The notes beneath the pieces are model-generated. The model searched no databases, was not told where the DNA came from, and saw only the letters and a program-made list of their open reading frames with translations. Positions 12,310 through 24,207 of a stretch of 64,000 nucleotides of DNA are shown in pieces. The stretch's first letter is position 1; every line of letters begins with the position of its first letter. Both the position numbers and the translations under genes were made by a program. Source of the stretch: Exobasidium rhododendri (lineage: Eukaryota > Basidiomycota > Exobasidiomycetes > Exobasidiales > Exobasidiaceae); contig CP110632.1 of the NCBI GenBank assembly GCA_026210745.1, positions 4,649,001 to 4,713,000 of the forward strand, read 5' to 3'.

Positions 12310-12977
12310 GCATTCAAAGGAAAAACTTTTAGACATACATGTACAATAACAGTCGAATTTCGAAGGGAGTCATCTTTCCCATTCTGCGTCCCTTGCCTTA
12401 CTGAGTGTCATCCATCTATTACCTTTCTCATCTATTCCCTTACTCATCCTTTGCCACACTTCCACATACATGATGCGACTACCTCGCACAGTGTGTGCTG
12501 CCCATCCACATCTCGAATAAGAGTCGAATAAGAGCATCAGTGTACAGACTGACCCTCGCCTCGACTTCAAGCACACGGAAGGTGTACATAAGTAACATCA
12601 CAGGGTGGCACCGTCGTCGAACGTGCCACGTGGCTGCAGAGGGGCGCCGGACCTAAGGAGGATTTGAATTGATATGTGTACAGCCAGAAACCAAAAGTTA
12701 GGTATCTATCCAACAACAATCAGTCTCGCACTAGGGCGCTTCTCTCCTTCTTTCCAACACCATCACCTTACTCTTTTCAACTTCTTTTGCGCACATCCCT
12801 CGCTTTGACGATTGCCCTCGACTTTCTTGACGATCATAGAGTCCCACAGAAGGTGAACGAACGACGTCTGTACAGTCTTCAAAACACGACCTCGCACCTT
12901 TCGCAAAGGCCCTCAAGTACTACCGAAACGACCCGCGACTATTCCATCTCTACGACAGGTAAAGAGAAGAAGCCATC
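12310..12977. other. Intergenic region, YPT1 promoter and leader
   Basis: No gene seen. It holds the 3' end of the OPT transcript and the pyrimidine-rich leader of YPT1 (about 12735-12960). Confidence 0.5.
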
Positions 12978-14001
<1,024 letters not shown>

Positions 14002-14354
14002 GGTTAGGGGGAAAAGACTCTCTCAGGATGTGTTGCACTGTTCTTCGGCCTTTACCATCCATAGACACACTTTGAATACATCCACAACCAAGCCACTCGG
14101 TCATGTTCGATCAGCCTTCATTTCTTTTATCTCCTCTTCTTGTTTTTCTCTATCGGTCGATCCTTCATCCCATTGTATGTGTAAAGTGATTGATCATGAC
14201 CATATTTACGCCCTTCTTGCACACTTTCGAGACAACTCCCCGCAACACGTTGATAGTAAGTATATAAAGCAGCAGATCATTGCATGGGTGATCATCACAT
14301 GGGTAAGACTGGGGAGGGACATTGTTCTAACAGTACATTAAATATAAGAGAGCA
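14002..14354. other. Convergent 3' region between YPT1 and CTF4
   Basis: About 350 bases between two converging stop codons. I see only untranslated sequence, rich in T on the plus strand after YPT1. No gene is supported. Confidence 0.5.
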
Positions 14355-17300
14355 TCAGACGGTCAAGTCCATGGGCAAGGACTCAAACTGACTCTCTTGC
14401 GTCTCGTCGTCGAATTGCGTCTCTTGCAGCCGTTGCGTCTCTTCGTCTTTGCGAGCCGCCGCTTCCAGGGTCAGTCTTAGGCTGCTCTCCTTCTCCATGT
14501 CCTCCTCTTCCTGCGTGCTCTCATCTGCAAAGGCGGGCGATGGAGTAGGTAGAGCTGTGGAGTTGGCCGGATTGATGCTGCTCTTCATCATGCCGATGAG
14601 TGTTGCCTGCTTTACTCGATTGCCTGGAGCAGACTTCTCCTTGTTGCTGGGTATGTTGCCACTGTCCATCGAAGCGTCCACCCGATCGAAGAAGGAGGTG
14701 CTCTTGTGCATGCTTCGATCTCTAGTCATGCCTGCCGTTCGAGCAAACGGATTCTTACTAGACGAGATCTTCTTGGCATTGTTCGCAAACGGATTTCCGG
14801 CTGCTTGGAAGGCAGGTGCGGGTGTTAGTGAATGAAATCTTTTGTCTCTTTCTCCCTCTTCCCTACTCACATCTTTTCCTTTCCCCGCTCTCTGCACTTT
14901 CACTGTTGCTGTTGCTGTTGTCGTCATCGTCGTCGTCCTCACGATTAGCCGCTCGCCGCTTCTGACCTCGCACACCCTCGACGTCCGCCTCTGCATTCTC
15001 CTTGTCTGACGATCGACTGGGTTCTTTGGCCATTGCTGGACTGCTCGCCCACGTACTGGAAGGCGACTGACCCACCAAAGCCAAGTCTGATGTCCTACCT
15101 TCTCCATACGCCTTCCTAGGTCGAGCAGGAAACTCACTAGAAAGAGCAGCAGTAGCAGCAGCAGCCACTTTTCTTCTCGTCTCGGCTTGACCGTTGATGG
15201 ACGGGCTTTGACTGCTGTTCACCAGAACACGAGCAGAAGCATGAGACGGTGCTGACTCCTGGCTGATTGCACTCCAGGCTATCTGCTGATCTCTCTCCCT
15301 TCTCGTCGCTACCCATTCTCTCAAGTTTCCCATTCGATCCACTAGGCTGCTCAAGTGGAAGAATGCCCCAATCTGCAGTGCGGCGTCCAGGGTACGAGTG
15401 CCGTGCAGCTCTTTCGCAGCATCCAAAACTCTTTGATGTTTGTCTTGCTTGCACGAGTGTTGGATGAGCTGGAGCAATGCTTTGTCGGAGTCGTGTTCTA
15501 GTGTACTTGGAACGCCTACATTGGACAGCACATCTGCAGCCTCCTCCTCCTCTTCCTCGGTCATCAGACTAGCTTGGTACGATCGGATGAAGCTTGCCAT
15601 CTGAACGCTCGACAGGTACTGCCCTTCCAGTGCACCGGAGGGTGTCTCAAGACCTAAAAGAGGCATTTGCAACTTCACTTCTTGAATCAGCGGTCGAGAA
15701 GAAGCGCTTGGATCAGGGTAGGACAGATTTCCGCCCTTGAGGAAGATCGTCATCAGGTTGCTAGCCTCCAGTCCTACTGGCCAGAAGTTGACTTGCGAAG
15801 CACTATCGGTCATCTTGCTGTCCAGCACAGGCACCCATCTTGCTTGACCGATTGCTCCATGGCATCGATCCAGGACGTACAGTACCTGTCGACTGTCAAA
15901 GATGGCTGGGTAGTCCATCTCATTGAAGCCTACCCACGTCAGCGTGCTGCCTCGTGCAAGCGGCAACGTGCCTTCTTGCTTGATCGAAAAGGAGACCAAG
16001 TCAATGACGGTGTAGTTTAGATTTTGATACTGCTCCATCGCTGCGTTGCTGTTGCCCCGATGAACGACGAGAAGAGATCGACTGCCGGCCGTCATACTAA
16101 CGACTTGCGATCCAAGTGCCCAGATGTAGCGCTGCATGCCCGAGGCGGAAAAGAAGCGAAGGTAGCCCATGGAAGTGGCAACGACGGCCGTGATGTTGTC
16201 TACAAAGGACGTACTACTGTCACTACCCTCTTTGGCTTTGTGACCTCCTACAGCTACTGCGACGGCTTCCTCCCCTTTGGAGAGGTGGATGGACCATTCC
16301 GAGCCAGACGTCACCCATGCTCCCATTGCCTCAAAGGGTTTAAAGTAGACACTGCTTGGGTGTCCCTTCCTCCTTGCCGCTTTCTCTTCATCCTCATCCT
16401 CCTCCTCTTCTTCGTCTCGTTCTCGACCATTACCTTCTCGACCCGGGCAGGCAAACAGAGCGCCAGTAGTACCGATAGCAGCCATGTTGTATCCAAAGTG
16501 ATCGATGAATCTCCAGTTCCTTCGTGCATTTGCGTCATGAGAGTCAAAGGAGATCGTCTGATGAGTGTCTTGATCGATGGCCATCAAGGATCCAATCATG
16601 TTCAGGCACAGATATCGCCTTTGACTTCGCATGGGAGTGGAAGTCGGCTGAAAGGTTACTTGTGCTCTGCTTGTACTGCTGCTGCTGCTGCTGCCATTGC
16701 CATTGCCATTCCAGATCACAGCCGGACCTCGCGCTGGTCTCGGAATTGCCCTTCTCTCCTTGCTGGTCGCCGCTTCTCGCTCATTGACTTCCACGTCCTC
16801 GTCTTCCTCTAATCCAGTGTCTCCAAACAGGTCCTCAATCTCTTCTCGTTGCTTCTTCAGTCTCGCCTGTGAAGCTGGAAGGTACTCGATGTATTCGCTT
16901 GGACTTGGGTAGTTCGGTCCGACCACGTCTGACCATCGGCTGATTTGTCCCATTGTATCAGTCCAAGCGAGAGCATCTTTGGTGGGGTGCCAGCTGATAC
17001 CAGTCTTGATCGACTGTCGAAAGACGCTTCGGATCGCTTTTCTTGTTTCACTCTCCCATATTGTCACTTTCCCATCAGTAGTAGCAGATGCCAGGTAACG
17101 GCCGTTGGACGAAAGTGCGTAGCTGTTCACTTCTCCCATCGGCGCTTCTATGCTTGAATCCTGACCAACGACAAAGGAACCTATTCTCCTGTAGTCTTGT
17201 GAGTCGATGGCGATGAGTTCGCGAGTCTTACTGGGGATGACAAAGTAGTCGCCAGATGGATGCCAGACGGCCTGTACAGACTGTTCCGAATGACTGTTCG

Positions 17301-18064
17301 ACACTGGTAGGATGTGCTCCAAAGTCTTTACGCACTCCGGTTCGGTAGTAGACAAGTCCCAGACTTTGATGGACCCATCACAAGAGCAAGTGACCAGTTG
17401 AGGTCGTAGAGGATGCCATGAAGCAGCTCGAAGACTTTTCGAGTGTCCGGTAAGCAGTTGCACTCTTTTGGGATCACCGGCATCGACTACTTTCACCACC
17501 AACTCGTCACTGCATACAGCCACTCTTGGTGTTTTGCCCGAAGAGACCGCCCTTTCCAACACTACACATTGAATGGCCAGCGATGATCGAGCCAGAAGGC
17601 AGACAAGGTCGGTAGGAGAAGTCATTTGTGATTCCAAGTCAGAGATCGGTTGAGTATGTTGATATATCCGAACACAGCCGTCTTCAGATCCTGTGACGAG
17701 GTAGTCGGCATCGGCGTCAATCGAAGTCACTGCTTTCGTAGCATCTTCAATCAGCAACGGCTCGACAGCCGAGTCCAACTGAGAGGGCAGAATCCGGACG
17801 AGGTAGTCATCTCCACATGTGAACAGTCGTCTTTTTAGTAGGCGAAGAGTCGAGTGGTAAAAGACAAGTCAGCTTTCCGGTCTCACGTTGTCCTCGAATC
17901 GTACAAGTCGTCACTCACTCCACTGCATCTTGTCTTTCCGGAAGGTTGGGAGGATGGACAACTCGAGTGAGACCAGAGGTATGGACAGCTTGAAGAGCAA
18001 TACCGTCTGCTCCATTTCCTCCGAATCCTCCACCACCAGCAGTCGAAGAGGAAAAGTAGTCCAT
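14355..18064 (-). CDS. CTF4: Replisome adaptor Ctf4/Mcl1 (WDHD1, AND-1)
   Basis: Trimeric hub that ties CMG helicase to polymerase alpha and cohesion factors at the fork. Exons 18064-17919, 17830-14871 and 14803-14355 give about 1184 residues. The N-terminal WD40 propeller (residues about 10-400) shows repeats such as YLVTGSEDGCVRIY, LVTCSCDGSIKVWDL and YLASATTDGKVTIWES. The middle is the SepB/Ctf4 second propeller, with RYLCLNMIGSL and ASFIRSYQASL. The helical end follows, then a disordered tail with two NPFA motifs and a KQATLIGMM segment resembling a weak PCNA-type box. The ATG at 18064 is the first in frame; an earlier TTG opens the same frame. The last intron ends in a tandem AAGCAG acceptor, so the join may vary by one codon. 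Two MluI cell-cycle boxes lie upstream. Confidence 0.93.
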
Positions 18065-18177
18065 CTGAGGGGGGGAGCTGATGAAGTCTTGGGATGAAGG
18101 AGTGCTTTGAGTCAGGGACGCTTCAACACTCTCCAAGCAATATCAGACAAAGACGAAGCAAGTAATTTCGCGCAGGG

Positions 18178-18192
18178 ACGCGTCCGACGCGT
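18178..18192. promoter_or_regulatory. Paired MluI cell-cycle boxes upstream of CTF4
   Basis: Two ACGCGT hexamers at 18178-18183 and 18187-18192, spaced nine bases start to start, lie 114-128 bases upstream of the CTF4 ATG. Paired boxes of this kind are the classic MBF target in yeasts and would give G1/S induction. Binding here is inferred. Confidence 0.6.
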
Positions 18193-18231
18193 TGCGAGAA
18201 GTGCTCACCTCTCTACAGATGAACGCCCTAG

Positions 18232-18239
18232 TATAAATA
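18232..18239 (+). promoter_or_regulatory. TATA box candidate
   Basis: Exact TATAAATA in plus orientation, about 220 bases upstream of the SWC2 ATG. The distance is long for a fungal TATA unless the leader is long. Confidence 0.35.
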
Positions 18240-18408
18240 GCCCTGGGAGTGCAGAGTGCATGGCTTTAGGCTGAGAAGATAGATACAGATTGGGAATACG
18301 CTTTGTAAGGTCACTTGAAATCAAAGTTGTATCACTGGGTAATTATGGATTTGCGCGGCCTTCTCGATCTGACGTTGTGGTATATTGGGTGAAAGACTTG
18401 GCCGATAC

Positions 18409-18429
18409 GACGACGACGACGACGACGAC
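18409..18429 (+). repeat. (GAC)7 microsatellite
   Basis: Seven perfect GAC units in the SWC2 leader, 30 bases before the ATG. Unit-length changes would alter only the leader. Confidence 0.85.
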
Positions 18430-18459
18430 TGCTGTACAGCATACATCCGACGAGAAGTG

Positions 18460-20571
18460 ATGGAGGACGACACGGGAGGGCTGAGTGCGGGGAGGTCTCG
18501 ACGCTCGACTGCTGGTAATCGGATGAGAGAATTGCTAGAACAAGAAAAGGAAAGACTGGAAGCGAAAAAGGGAAATGAAGAAGATGAGATATTCAAGGAT
18601 GAAGAGGGTGATATCGATTTTGAAGCTCGAATGGAGGAGGTAGAAGATATCATTGATTCAGACTTTGATCAGAGCAGTGAAGATGGGAGAGGAGATGATG
18701 ATGAGGATGACATGGAGGGTGAAAGGGCTCTGGAGGAGGAGGAAAAGGCAGCAAGGAAGGCTTCAAGAGCAAAGGCAGGGCCTGTTGGAATGAGTCGACT
18801 GCCTGCAGCACCCAAGCCGTCTCGACCTAGTACGAGTACGTTGAGTAGCAGTGCGAATGGTATCACAGCACCAGTCAAGCGTACATCTTTCGCAGCTTCG
18901 CATGCTGGTCCCTCTGATGGAGGAACGCATCGATCCAGCAAACGTAAGTCGACAATGAATGCAACTCTCACAGTCCAATCTAGATTGCAGGTGGAAGAGA
19001 GGCGTCGACAGGAAGCAAGCGAGCGTGCAGCACCCAAGCGAAAGAAGATTAGAATCTCGCAAGCAGATCGAATTGCTGAAGCACTCGAAATGGAAGAACA
19101 AAATCGTGCGGACTTGAAGAGATTCATGATCATGGAGGAAGAGAGGCGAGAGAGGGAGCGAAAGAAGGGAAAGAAAAGGATGGAGGGGCCATTTCTCCGA
19201 TTCAGAAGTGTCGCAGAAGATCGGAATGCGAGTCTTCGTAGGAAGATGGTGGAATTCGTAGATGCGCCTTCTTTTTCTGAGAAGCAGGTTCCCGGAAATG
19301 GAGCAATTACCAGCGACCCAGTCTTTGCTGCCAGAGAAGCCGCCCAGAAAGAGCGGGAAGCTCAGAAGCTCAGAGATGACACTCTACATGATGATAGCGC
19401 CTCCAAGATGAATCAGCCTGAAATGGAAGCGCCTCTTTCGTCACCAATTGCAATGTCGCTAGATACAGCATGTCACGAGACGAACCCAGCAGAGAGCACC
19501 AGTGCTGCTCCTTTGAGTGATGCTGCTCCGTCGAGGGCGAGGACACCCCCAGTGGAGGCTGTCATCGCGGAGGCTACAGATAATGAACCGAAGGAGATGG
19601 CAAGTGAAGCTCACCCAAACTCGAACACTACTAAATCTACGACTGACGAGGTCAAAGAAGAGGTTAAAGAAGGTGCGGACAAGCCCGCCGAAGAAGGTGC
19701 AGACAAGCCTATTGCAGAAGATGAGGACACGCCTGTTGAAGGTAGGGGAGACAAGTCTGTTGTAGAGAGAGGAGACGAGCCTATTGGCGAGGGACAAGAA
19801 GAAATAGAGGGGCAAAACGTAGAACATCGAGAGAAATTGCCAGTAGAGCTGGAGGCGGTCCAGGCAGATGATGATATACCTCAACCGAAGGAGAGCAGGA
19901 CTACTGAAACAGCTGAAGATGAAGATCTCGCCCAAGAATCAAGCCTAGTCAATGTAGAGGAAGTGAAGCTGCTGCTGCCCGAGTACGAGACCCGCACTTA
20001 CTTATCCCTGCACCAGCTACCACCCGACACACCATGGCAAGCTGCGTATTCATATATCCTCGGATCACATGTCGACTGGTCTCAGTATACAATTGTACCC
20101 TCTCGAAATCGACCGCTACGACCAAGACAGAGTGTTTGCCCCATCACGGGTCTACCGGCGCTCTACAAAGATCCCAGGACTGGAATTGCTTTTGCTACAA
20201 TGGAAGCCTATCAAATGCTCACTGAAGTCATGATGGGGCGATTCAAATGGTCAGGTAGACCTAGTGATAATGAAGGTAATGACGACGATAATGGCAAGGA
20301 GGCAACTTCATCGACTACTTTGACTCCGGACGCTTCCACCTACGAACCACTGAAGATGGGGTGCTGGCTTGACGCAGTAGAGGAGAGGGGTGCGTGTAAT
20401 GTGCTCAACATTGCCACTCAAAAGGCCACACCTGTCGTCGCAACAACCATAGCAAGGAATGCAATTGCGCCGGGAGACGAGCAAGCCGTGGTAGCTGCAG
20501 CGAAAGCACTGCCCGCTGGGTCTACACGATCAGGGACTCGTCGAAGCATAAACCCCACTACTGCGACCTGA
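18460..20571 (+). CDS. SWC2: YL1/Swc2 (VPS72), SWR1-complex histone chaperone
   Basis: Subunit of the SWR1 remodeller that binds H2A.Z-H2B and guides its deposition into nucleosomes. One exon, 703 residues from the ATG at 18460. The frame also opens at an upstream TTG, which I reject because the ATG sits right before the conserved motif. The N-terminal YL1 region shows RSRRSTAGNRM followed by acidic blocks that bind H2A.Z. The middle is charged and disordered, with degenerate GADKP-type repeats at about residues 398-440. The C-terminal YL1_C domain has CPITGLPALYKDPRTGIAF and ATMEAYQML. It lies divergent from CTF4. The protein is longer than metazoan YL1 (about 360) mainly because of the disordered middle. 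Confidence 0.9.
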   Translation: MEDDTGGLSAGRSRRSTAGNRMRELLEQEKERLEAKKGNEEDEIFKDEEGDIDFEARMEEVEDIIDSDFDQSSEDGRGDDDEDDMEGERALEEEEKAARKASRAKAGPVGMSRLPAAPKPSRPSTSTLSSSANGITAPVKRTSFAASHAGPSDGGTHRSSKRKSTMNATLTVQSRLQVEERRRQEASERAAPKRKKIRISQADRIAEALEMEEQNRADLKRFMIMEEERRERERKKGKKRMEGPFLRFRSVAEDRNASLRRKMVEFVDAPSFSEKQVPGNGAITSDPVFAAREAAQKEREAQKLRDDTLHDDSASKMNQPEMEAPLSSPIAMSLDTACHETNPAESTSAAPLSDAAPSRARTPPVEAVIAEATDNEPKEMASEAHPNSNTTKSTTDEVKEEVKEGADKPAEEGADKPIAEDEDTPVEGRGDKSVVERGDEPIGEGQEEIEGQNVEHREKLPVELEAVQADDDIPQPKESRTTETAEDEDLAQESSLVNVEEVKLLLPEYETRTYLSLHQLPPDTPWQAAYSYILGSHVDWSQYTIVPSRNRPLRPRQSVCPITGLPALYKDPRTGIAFATMEAYQMLTEVMMGRFKWSGRPSDNEGNDDDNGKEATSSTTLTPDASTYEPLKMGCWLDAVEERGACNVLNIATQKATPVVATTIARNAIAPGDEQAVVAAAKALPAGSTRSGTRRSINPTTAT

Positions 20572-20727
20572 AGAGGCAAACGGTTGCTTTGCGTTGAAAC
20601 TTGCTCCTGCTGAGTGTAAGGTACGACAGGTACAGGCAGAGAAAGTCGTGATGATCAGGAAGGGTATCAACATGAGTGTAATTATATTGTACAGTATGGA
20701 AAAAAAGGGATGCCACTTGTGAACGGC

Positions 20728-20743
20728 GTGTGTGTGTGTGTGT
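20728..20743 (+). repeat. (GT)n microsatellite
   Basis: Eight GT dinucleotides in the 3' flank of the glyoxal oxidase gene, three bases from its stop codon. Confidence 0.7.
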
Positions 20744-20745
20744 CA

Positions 20746-22839
20746 TCAAGCTTGATCTTGCCGCTTCACATACGACTTGTAGAGATGGCTTTGCGTGTCC
20801 AACTCCCGTCTGCGCCTCCGACCGGATAGATGATCTGTACTTGTGCCGTTCTGGAATTGATCGAAGACGGAGGTGACCTGCTGTTGAAGTGTCTGATTGA
20901 CGCTGCTAATAATGTCAGACAAGGAGGAGGAAAGCGAGATCCCCAGTGTCGTTGGAGGACCTTCCAGCGCGCTTGCAATAGCATCCGCTGTTGAAGTAGT
21001 CCCTCGCTCCAGCAAGATGTCTTCATGGACATCAAAGTCACGCCTATTCAGATTCGTCGCTGCTTGGATCGGCTGTGTGCCGATGACGCCGTTTCCTACT
21101 GTAATGAACTTGCCCATGCTGGGCACTCCGTTGACAACGACAAAAGCAAGAGCGGTCCCGGGTGCAAAGAGCGCTGCGTTCGGAGGCATTGCAGCTACCT
21201 TGACCGTTGCATCGGAGACCGACGACTGCAGTTGCAGTGATCTCTGACCCATCTGCATTCCGTGTGTGGAGAAGCCGGTCCGAATGATGACGACCTTTGT
21301 GTTGGCGGCATCTGCAGCGCTGGCCATCGTCAAGGTGAAGCCCGCTCCTCCATACCCGATCGAGGAAGGCAATCCTGCATTGGAAGGTCGCACTGCATCA
21401 TAGTACTCCGGATAGAACCGTTCGACTCTGTATTCCGTCTTCCACTTCTGAGCCATGTTCACATCCGGGGAAGGATTGGAGCCCGCCGTGAGAATAGACC
21501 CATCGGGGAGGAGCGTGGCTGTGCTATGATACAGTCGCCCTACATTCTGTGTAGCAACTTGCTTCCACCTAGAGCCTGCCGGTTTGCTTGGGTCGTAGAT
21601 CAGAGGCTTGTAGGACGGATTGTCTCCGAAACTGTAGCCTACCGGATTCCCCGGCGATTTAGGGTCAGTCGTGTAGCCTGCCACGCCGGTCTTCACTCCG
21701 TTCCCAAACCAGAGCGTCCCGTCTGGCAGAATGACAAAATTGCCCATCGATCTGCCTTCCGGTAGAGGGTCGACATTTGTCCAAGCACTGGACACCAGCG
21801 GAGTAATCTGCGCGCAATTGGTCGAAGCAGGCCTTTCGGTCACTGAAACGGCCGGACCAGCTTCATTGCCCCATCCTGCCGCAGATCCTAGCGACATGCC
21901 GCCACAGAACAGGATCGTCTGCTGGTAGTTGTTGGACGGGACCATGGGCAGCATTGCATTCCCTCCACTAGCTGGATAAACTCGAGGTGCGGCTGGGATG
22001 TTGGATAGTTTCGTCTCCTTCTGTGTGGTGGTGTTCCAGAGGATGGCTTGTAGGTTTGCTTGGACAAATACTCGACTGTCAGACATGAGATAGGTGATTG
22101 GGTATAAGCTCAGCGGCACAGATCGACTGAGCAGATCCATGCTGTACACCGATCCTGTGCTTGGGTAGAACTCATACGTCGGCTCATTTGAACTTGCACT
22201 GGGAACAAAGCCGCCGTCCCTCATGCCACCGAGCATCATGACGTGGCCATCTTGCATTGGTTCAACATAAGAGTACCACCTTTCCTTCAGCATTTTGTTT
22301 GATGAACTATCAGACCATTGACAGCTGCTTCCACTGCAGGGTGATAGAAATCGAAGAGCTTTCCCACCATCGTAGTCATAGTACGGATTCGTATTTGCCT
22401 TGTCAGTCAGACCTCCCGTCCCAACAGCCTTATTGCCTCCTAAGACAACCCATCTACCATCGCCGAGCATCCCACCACCAGCACAGAAGGTATTGGATCG
22501 GATATGCGTGGGCTGGAAGGTGTTTGTATTGTAATTGTAAAAGACAGCCCAAGCAGGCCCTCCTTTGCCGTTGGGATCTTTGGTAGGATTATTTTCTACC
22601 TTGTCGAGGATGGCGACCTGGCCGTTGCTCTGGAGGAACTGTGAGGTGGAAAGAGTAATTTATGCTTTAGATGTCTCGCAGCTATCTACAAGAGGACACA
22701 AACTCACCATCATCTGACCTGAGACGCCAGAATTCCCAACGATCTCCATGGTCCCCGCCTTGGCTGCTTCGCAAACGGCTATTGTAAGGGCAAAGGCAGC
22801 GAGAAGGAAGGCTCGGACTATGTTAGTTTGCATCACCAT
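20746..22839 (-). CDS. Secreted glyoxal oxidase-type copper radical oxidase
   Basis: Extracellular AA5-family enzyme that oxidises small aldehydes to acids with release of H2O2. Exons 22839-22708 and 22638-20746 give 674 residues. The first 25 or so form a signal peptide (VRAFLLAAFALTIAVCEA). The kelch propeller shows repeated GG blocks (LGGNKAVGTGG, MMLGGMRDGGF). The radical-site cysteine is probably in ILFCGGMSLG. Copper ligands Tyr-His are seen in RLYHSTATLLPDGS, and the last His in GFSTHGMQMGQR. The C-terminal DUF1929 domain ends near PSMGKFITVG. The tail beyond that is about 115 residues, Ser/Thr-rich, with a SGRRRRREL basic cluster, and shows no GPI-type hydrophobic end. No WSC domains are present. 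In wood- and plant-associated basidiomycetes such enzymes feed peroxidases. Substrate cannot be told from sequence. Confidence 0.9.
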
Positions 22840-24207
22840 TGTTGCTCTTACACTTCCGATGTTGAAATTGGAGGAAGAGAAGAGTAGAATGCAGGTTGGA
22901 AGGCCGAAGAGAAACAAGGGGGGAGGGGGAAAGAGGGGAAAGAGGGCTCTTATGAGGGGAGGTCCGGAAAAGGAGGACTATATGAAGCCAAAGCGGAGAG
23001 CTGTGTGGGACAAAGGGAGTGGATCAATGGTTCTTCTTTCACTCAGCCCACCAATCCAGGCGGGCACAGCCCTACACTTGACAACTGTCATTCCTGGAAG
23101 TTGCGCTCGGTGTCGCAGATCCCTAGCAGCAGCAGCAGCAGCAGCAGCAGCACACAGGATCGACAGGCTGAGGGAAGGCGTACAGACAATATTGATAGTC
23201 CTATTTCAAATTATCATTGTCAAGACACTTGAGTCTCAATAGTGCTTTGCTCTCCCGCTGATTAGGTACAGACCCTCCTCCCTCCCTCCTTCCTTCCTTC
23301 AGTGCGCCAAGACTTAAAGCTCAGTCCCGTTCGGGAGATCCTTACCAGCTTTTCTTCTCCTTTCCTTCTTCTTTCCTTCGCGCAACGGAGTGCGAGGGTA
23401 GGGGACCGAGCGTGCATGCATGAGACAAAGGCACAAGGATCAGTTTGTTTCCTTACCAACGCGAAACATGGGCCAGAGGACTCGCACACGCCTCTGGGAT
23501 CTGCGTTACTTAGCCTTAGTGGGGGAACAAACAACTTGAGGGTCAAAAATAAATCAATAGAAGAAAGCAAAAGAAAGAATAAGGGAATAGTATCTCGATG
23601 AAAAGAGGCTACAAAAAGAAAAAGGCTCGCTTTACTTGGCATGGGCAACTCGAGGCGAGACCCTTTCTGAAAAAAAAAAAAAAACTCTCTTCTTCGCTCC
23701 TTATTTCTTTCCTCGACTTTAACCGACTGGCTACGCCAAGTTTAAGAAGCTCTTCTCGGGAAGGCAAAGCCCAGCAGATGGAACAATAGAAAGTACAAAA
23801 TTGGCCCGAACATTCAAAACCTCGTTCTCATTGAGCCTTCCCTGCCAGTAGGGTCATTTCGATTCCTCTGTGTTTGTAGGGAGCTGTGCTTTCACATCCA
23901 CTGTTCCACTGTCCCACTTTGTTTGCGTCAATAGTATCATGAAGCCACAAAGACTCTGCTGCTCTTCTTTGGCGTCAGGGTCAGCATGGATGCCCGACCG
24001 TCTCTGCTAGCCGTCATGTGACTTGCAACGAGACATTGAAACGAGAGGCACAGGTGTTGATGTAATCTCGATTACATTGCAGACGATAGCTTTTACAATC
24101 ACCATGATCGGCACTTGATCATCGTTTCAAAAGGGATGGATATACACGAACTCTACTTTTACTTTACACAATTTTTATCTTTATTTTCTTTTGATTTTGT
24201 CTTTCCT
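22840..24207. other. Intergenic region upstream of glyoxal oxidase
   Basis: About 1.37 kb without a supported gene. Open frames at 22748-23242, 23262-23648 and 23302-23601 overlap one another on both strands and have no motif. It holds a (AGC)9 repeat and an A-run near 23671-23684. Confidence 0.5.
23125..23151 (+). repeat. (AGC)9 microsatellite
   Basis: Nine perfect AGC units in non-coding sequence upstream of the glyoxal oxidase gene. Confidence 0.85.

Larger units (their letters stand above)
18065..18459. other. Divergent promoter shared by CTF4 and YL1/SWC2
   Basis: About 395 bases between opposite start codons. It contains two ACGCGT elements on the CTF4 side, a consensus TATAAATA at 18232-18239 oriented toward SWC2, and a GAC trinucleotide run just before the SWC2 start. 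Confidence 0.6.

Noticed and set aside
22840-24207. Possible transposable element remnant
   Set aside because: No terminal repeats, target duplication or transposase/reverse-transcriptase motif could be seen.
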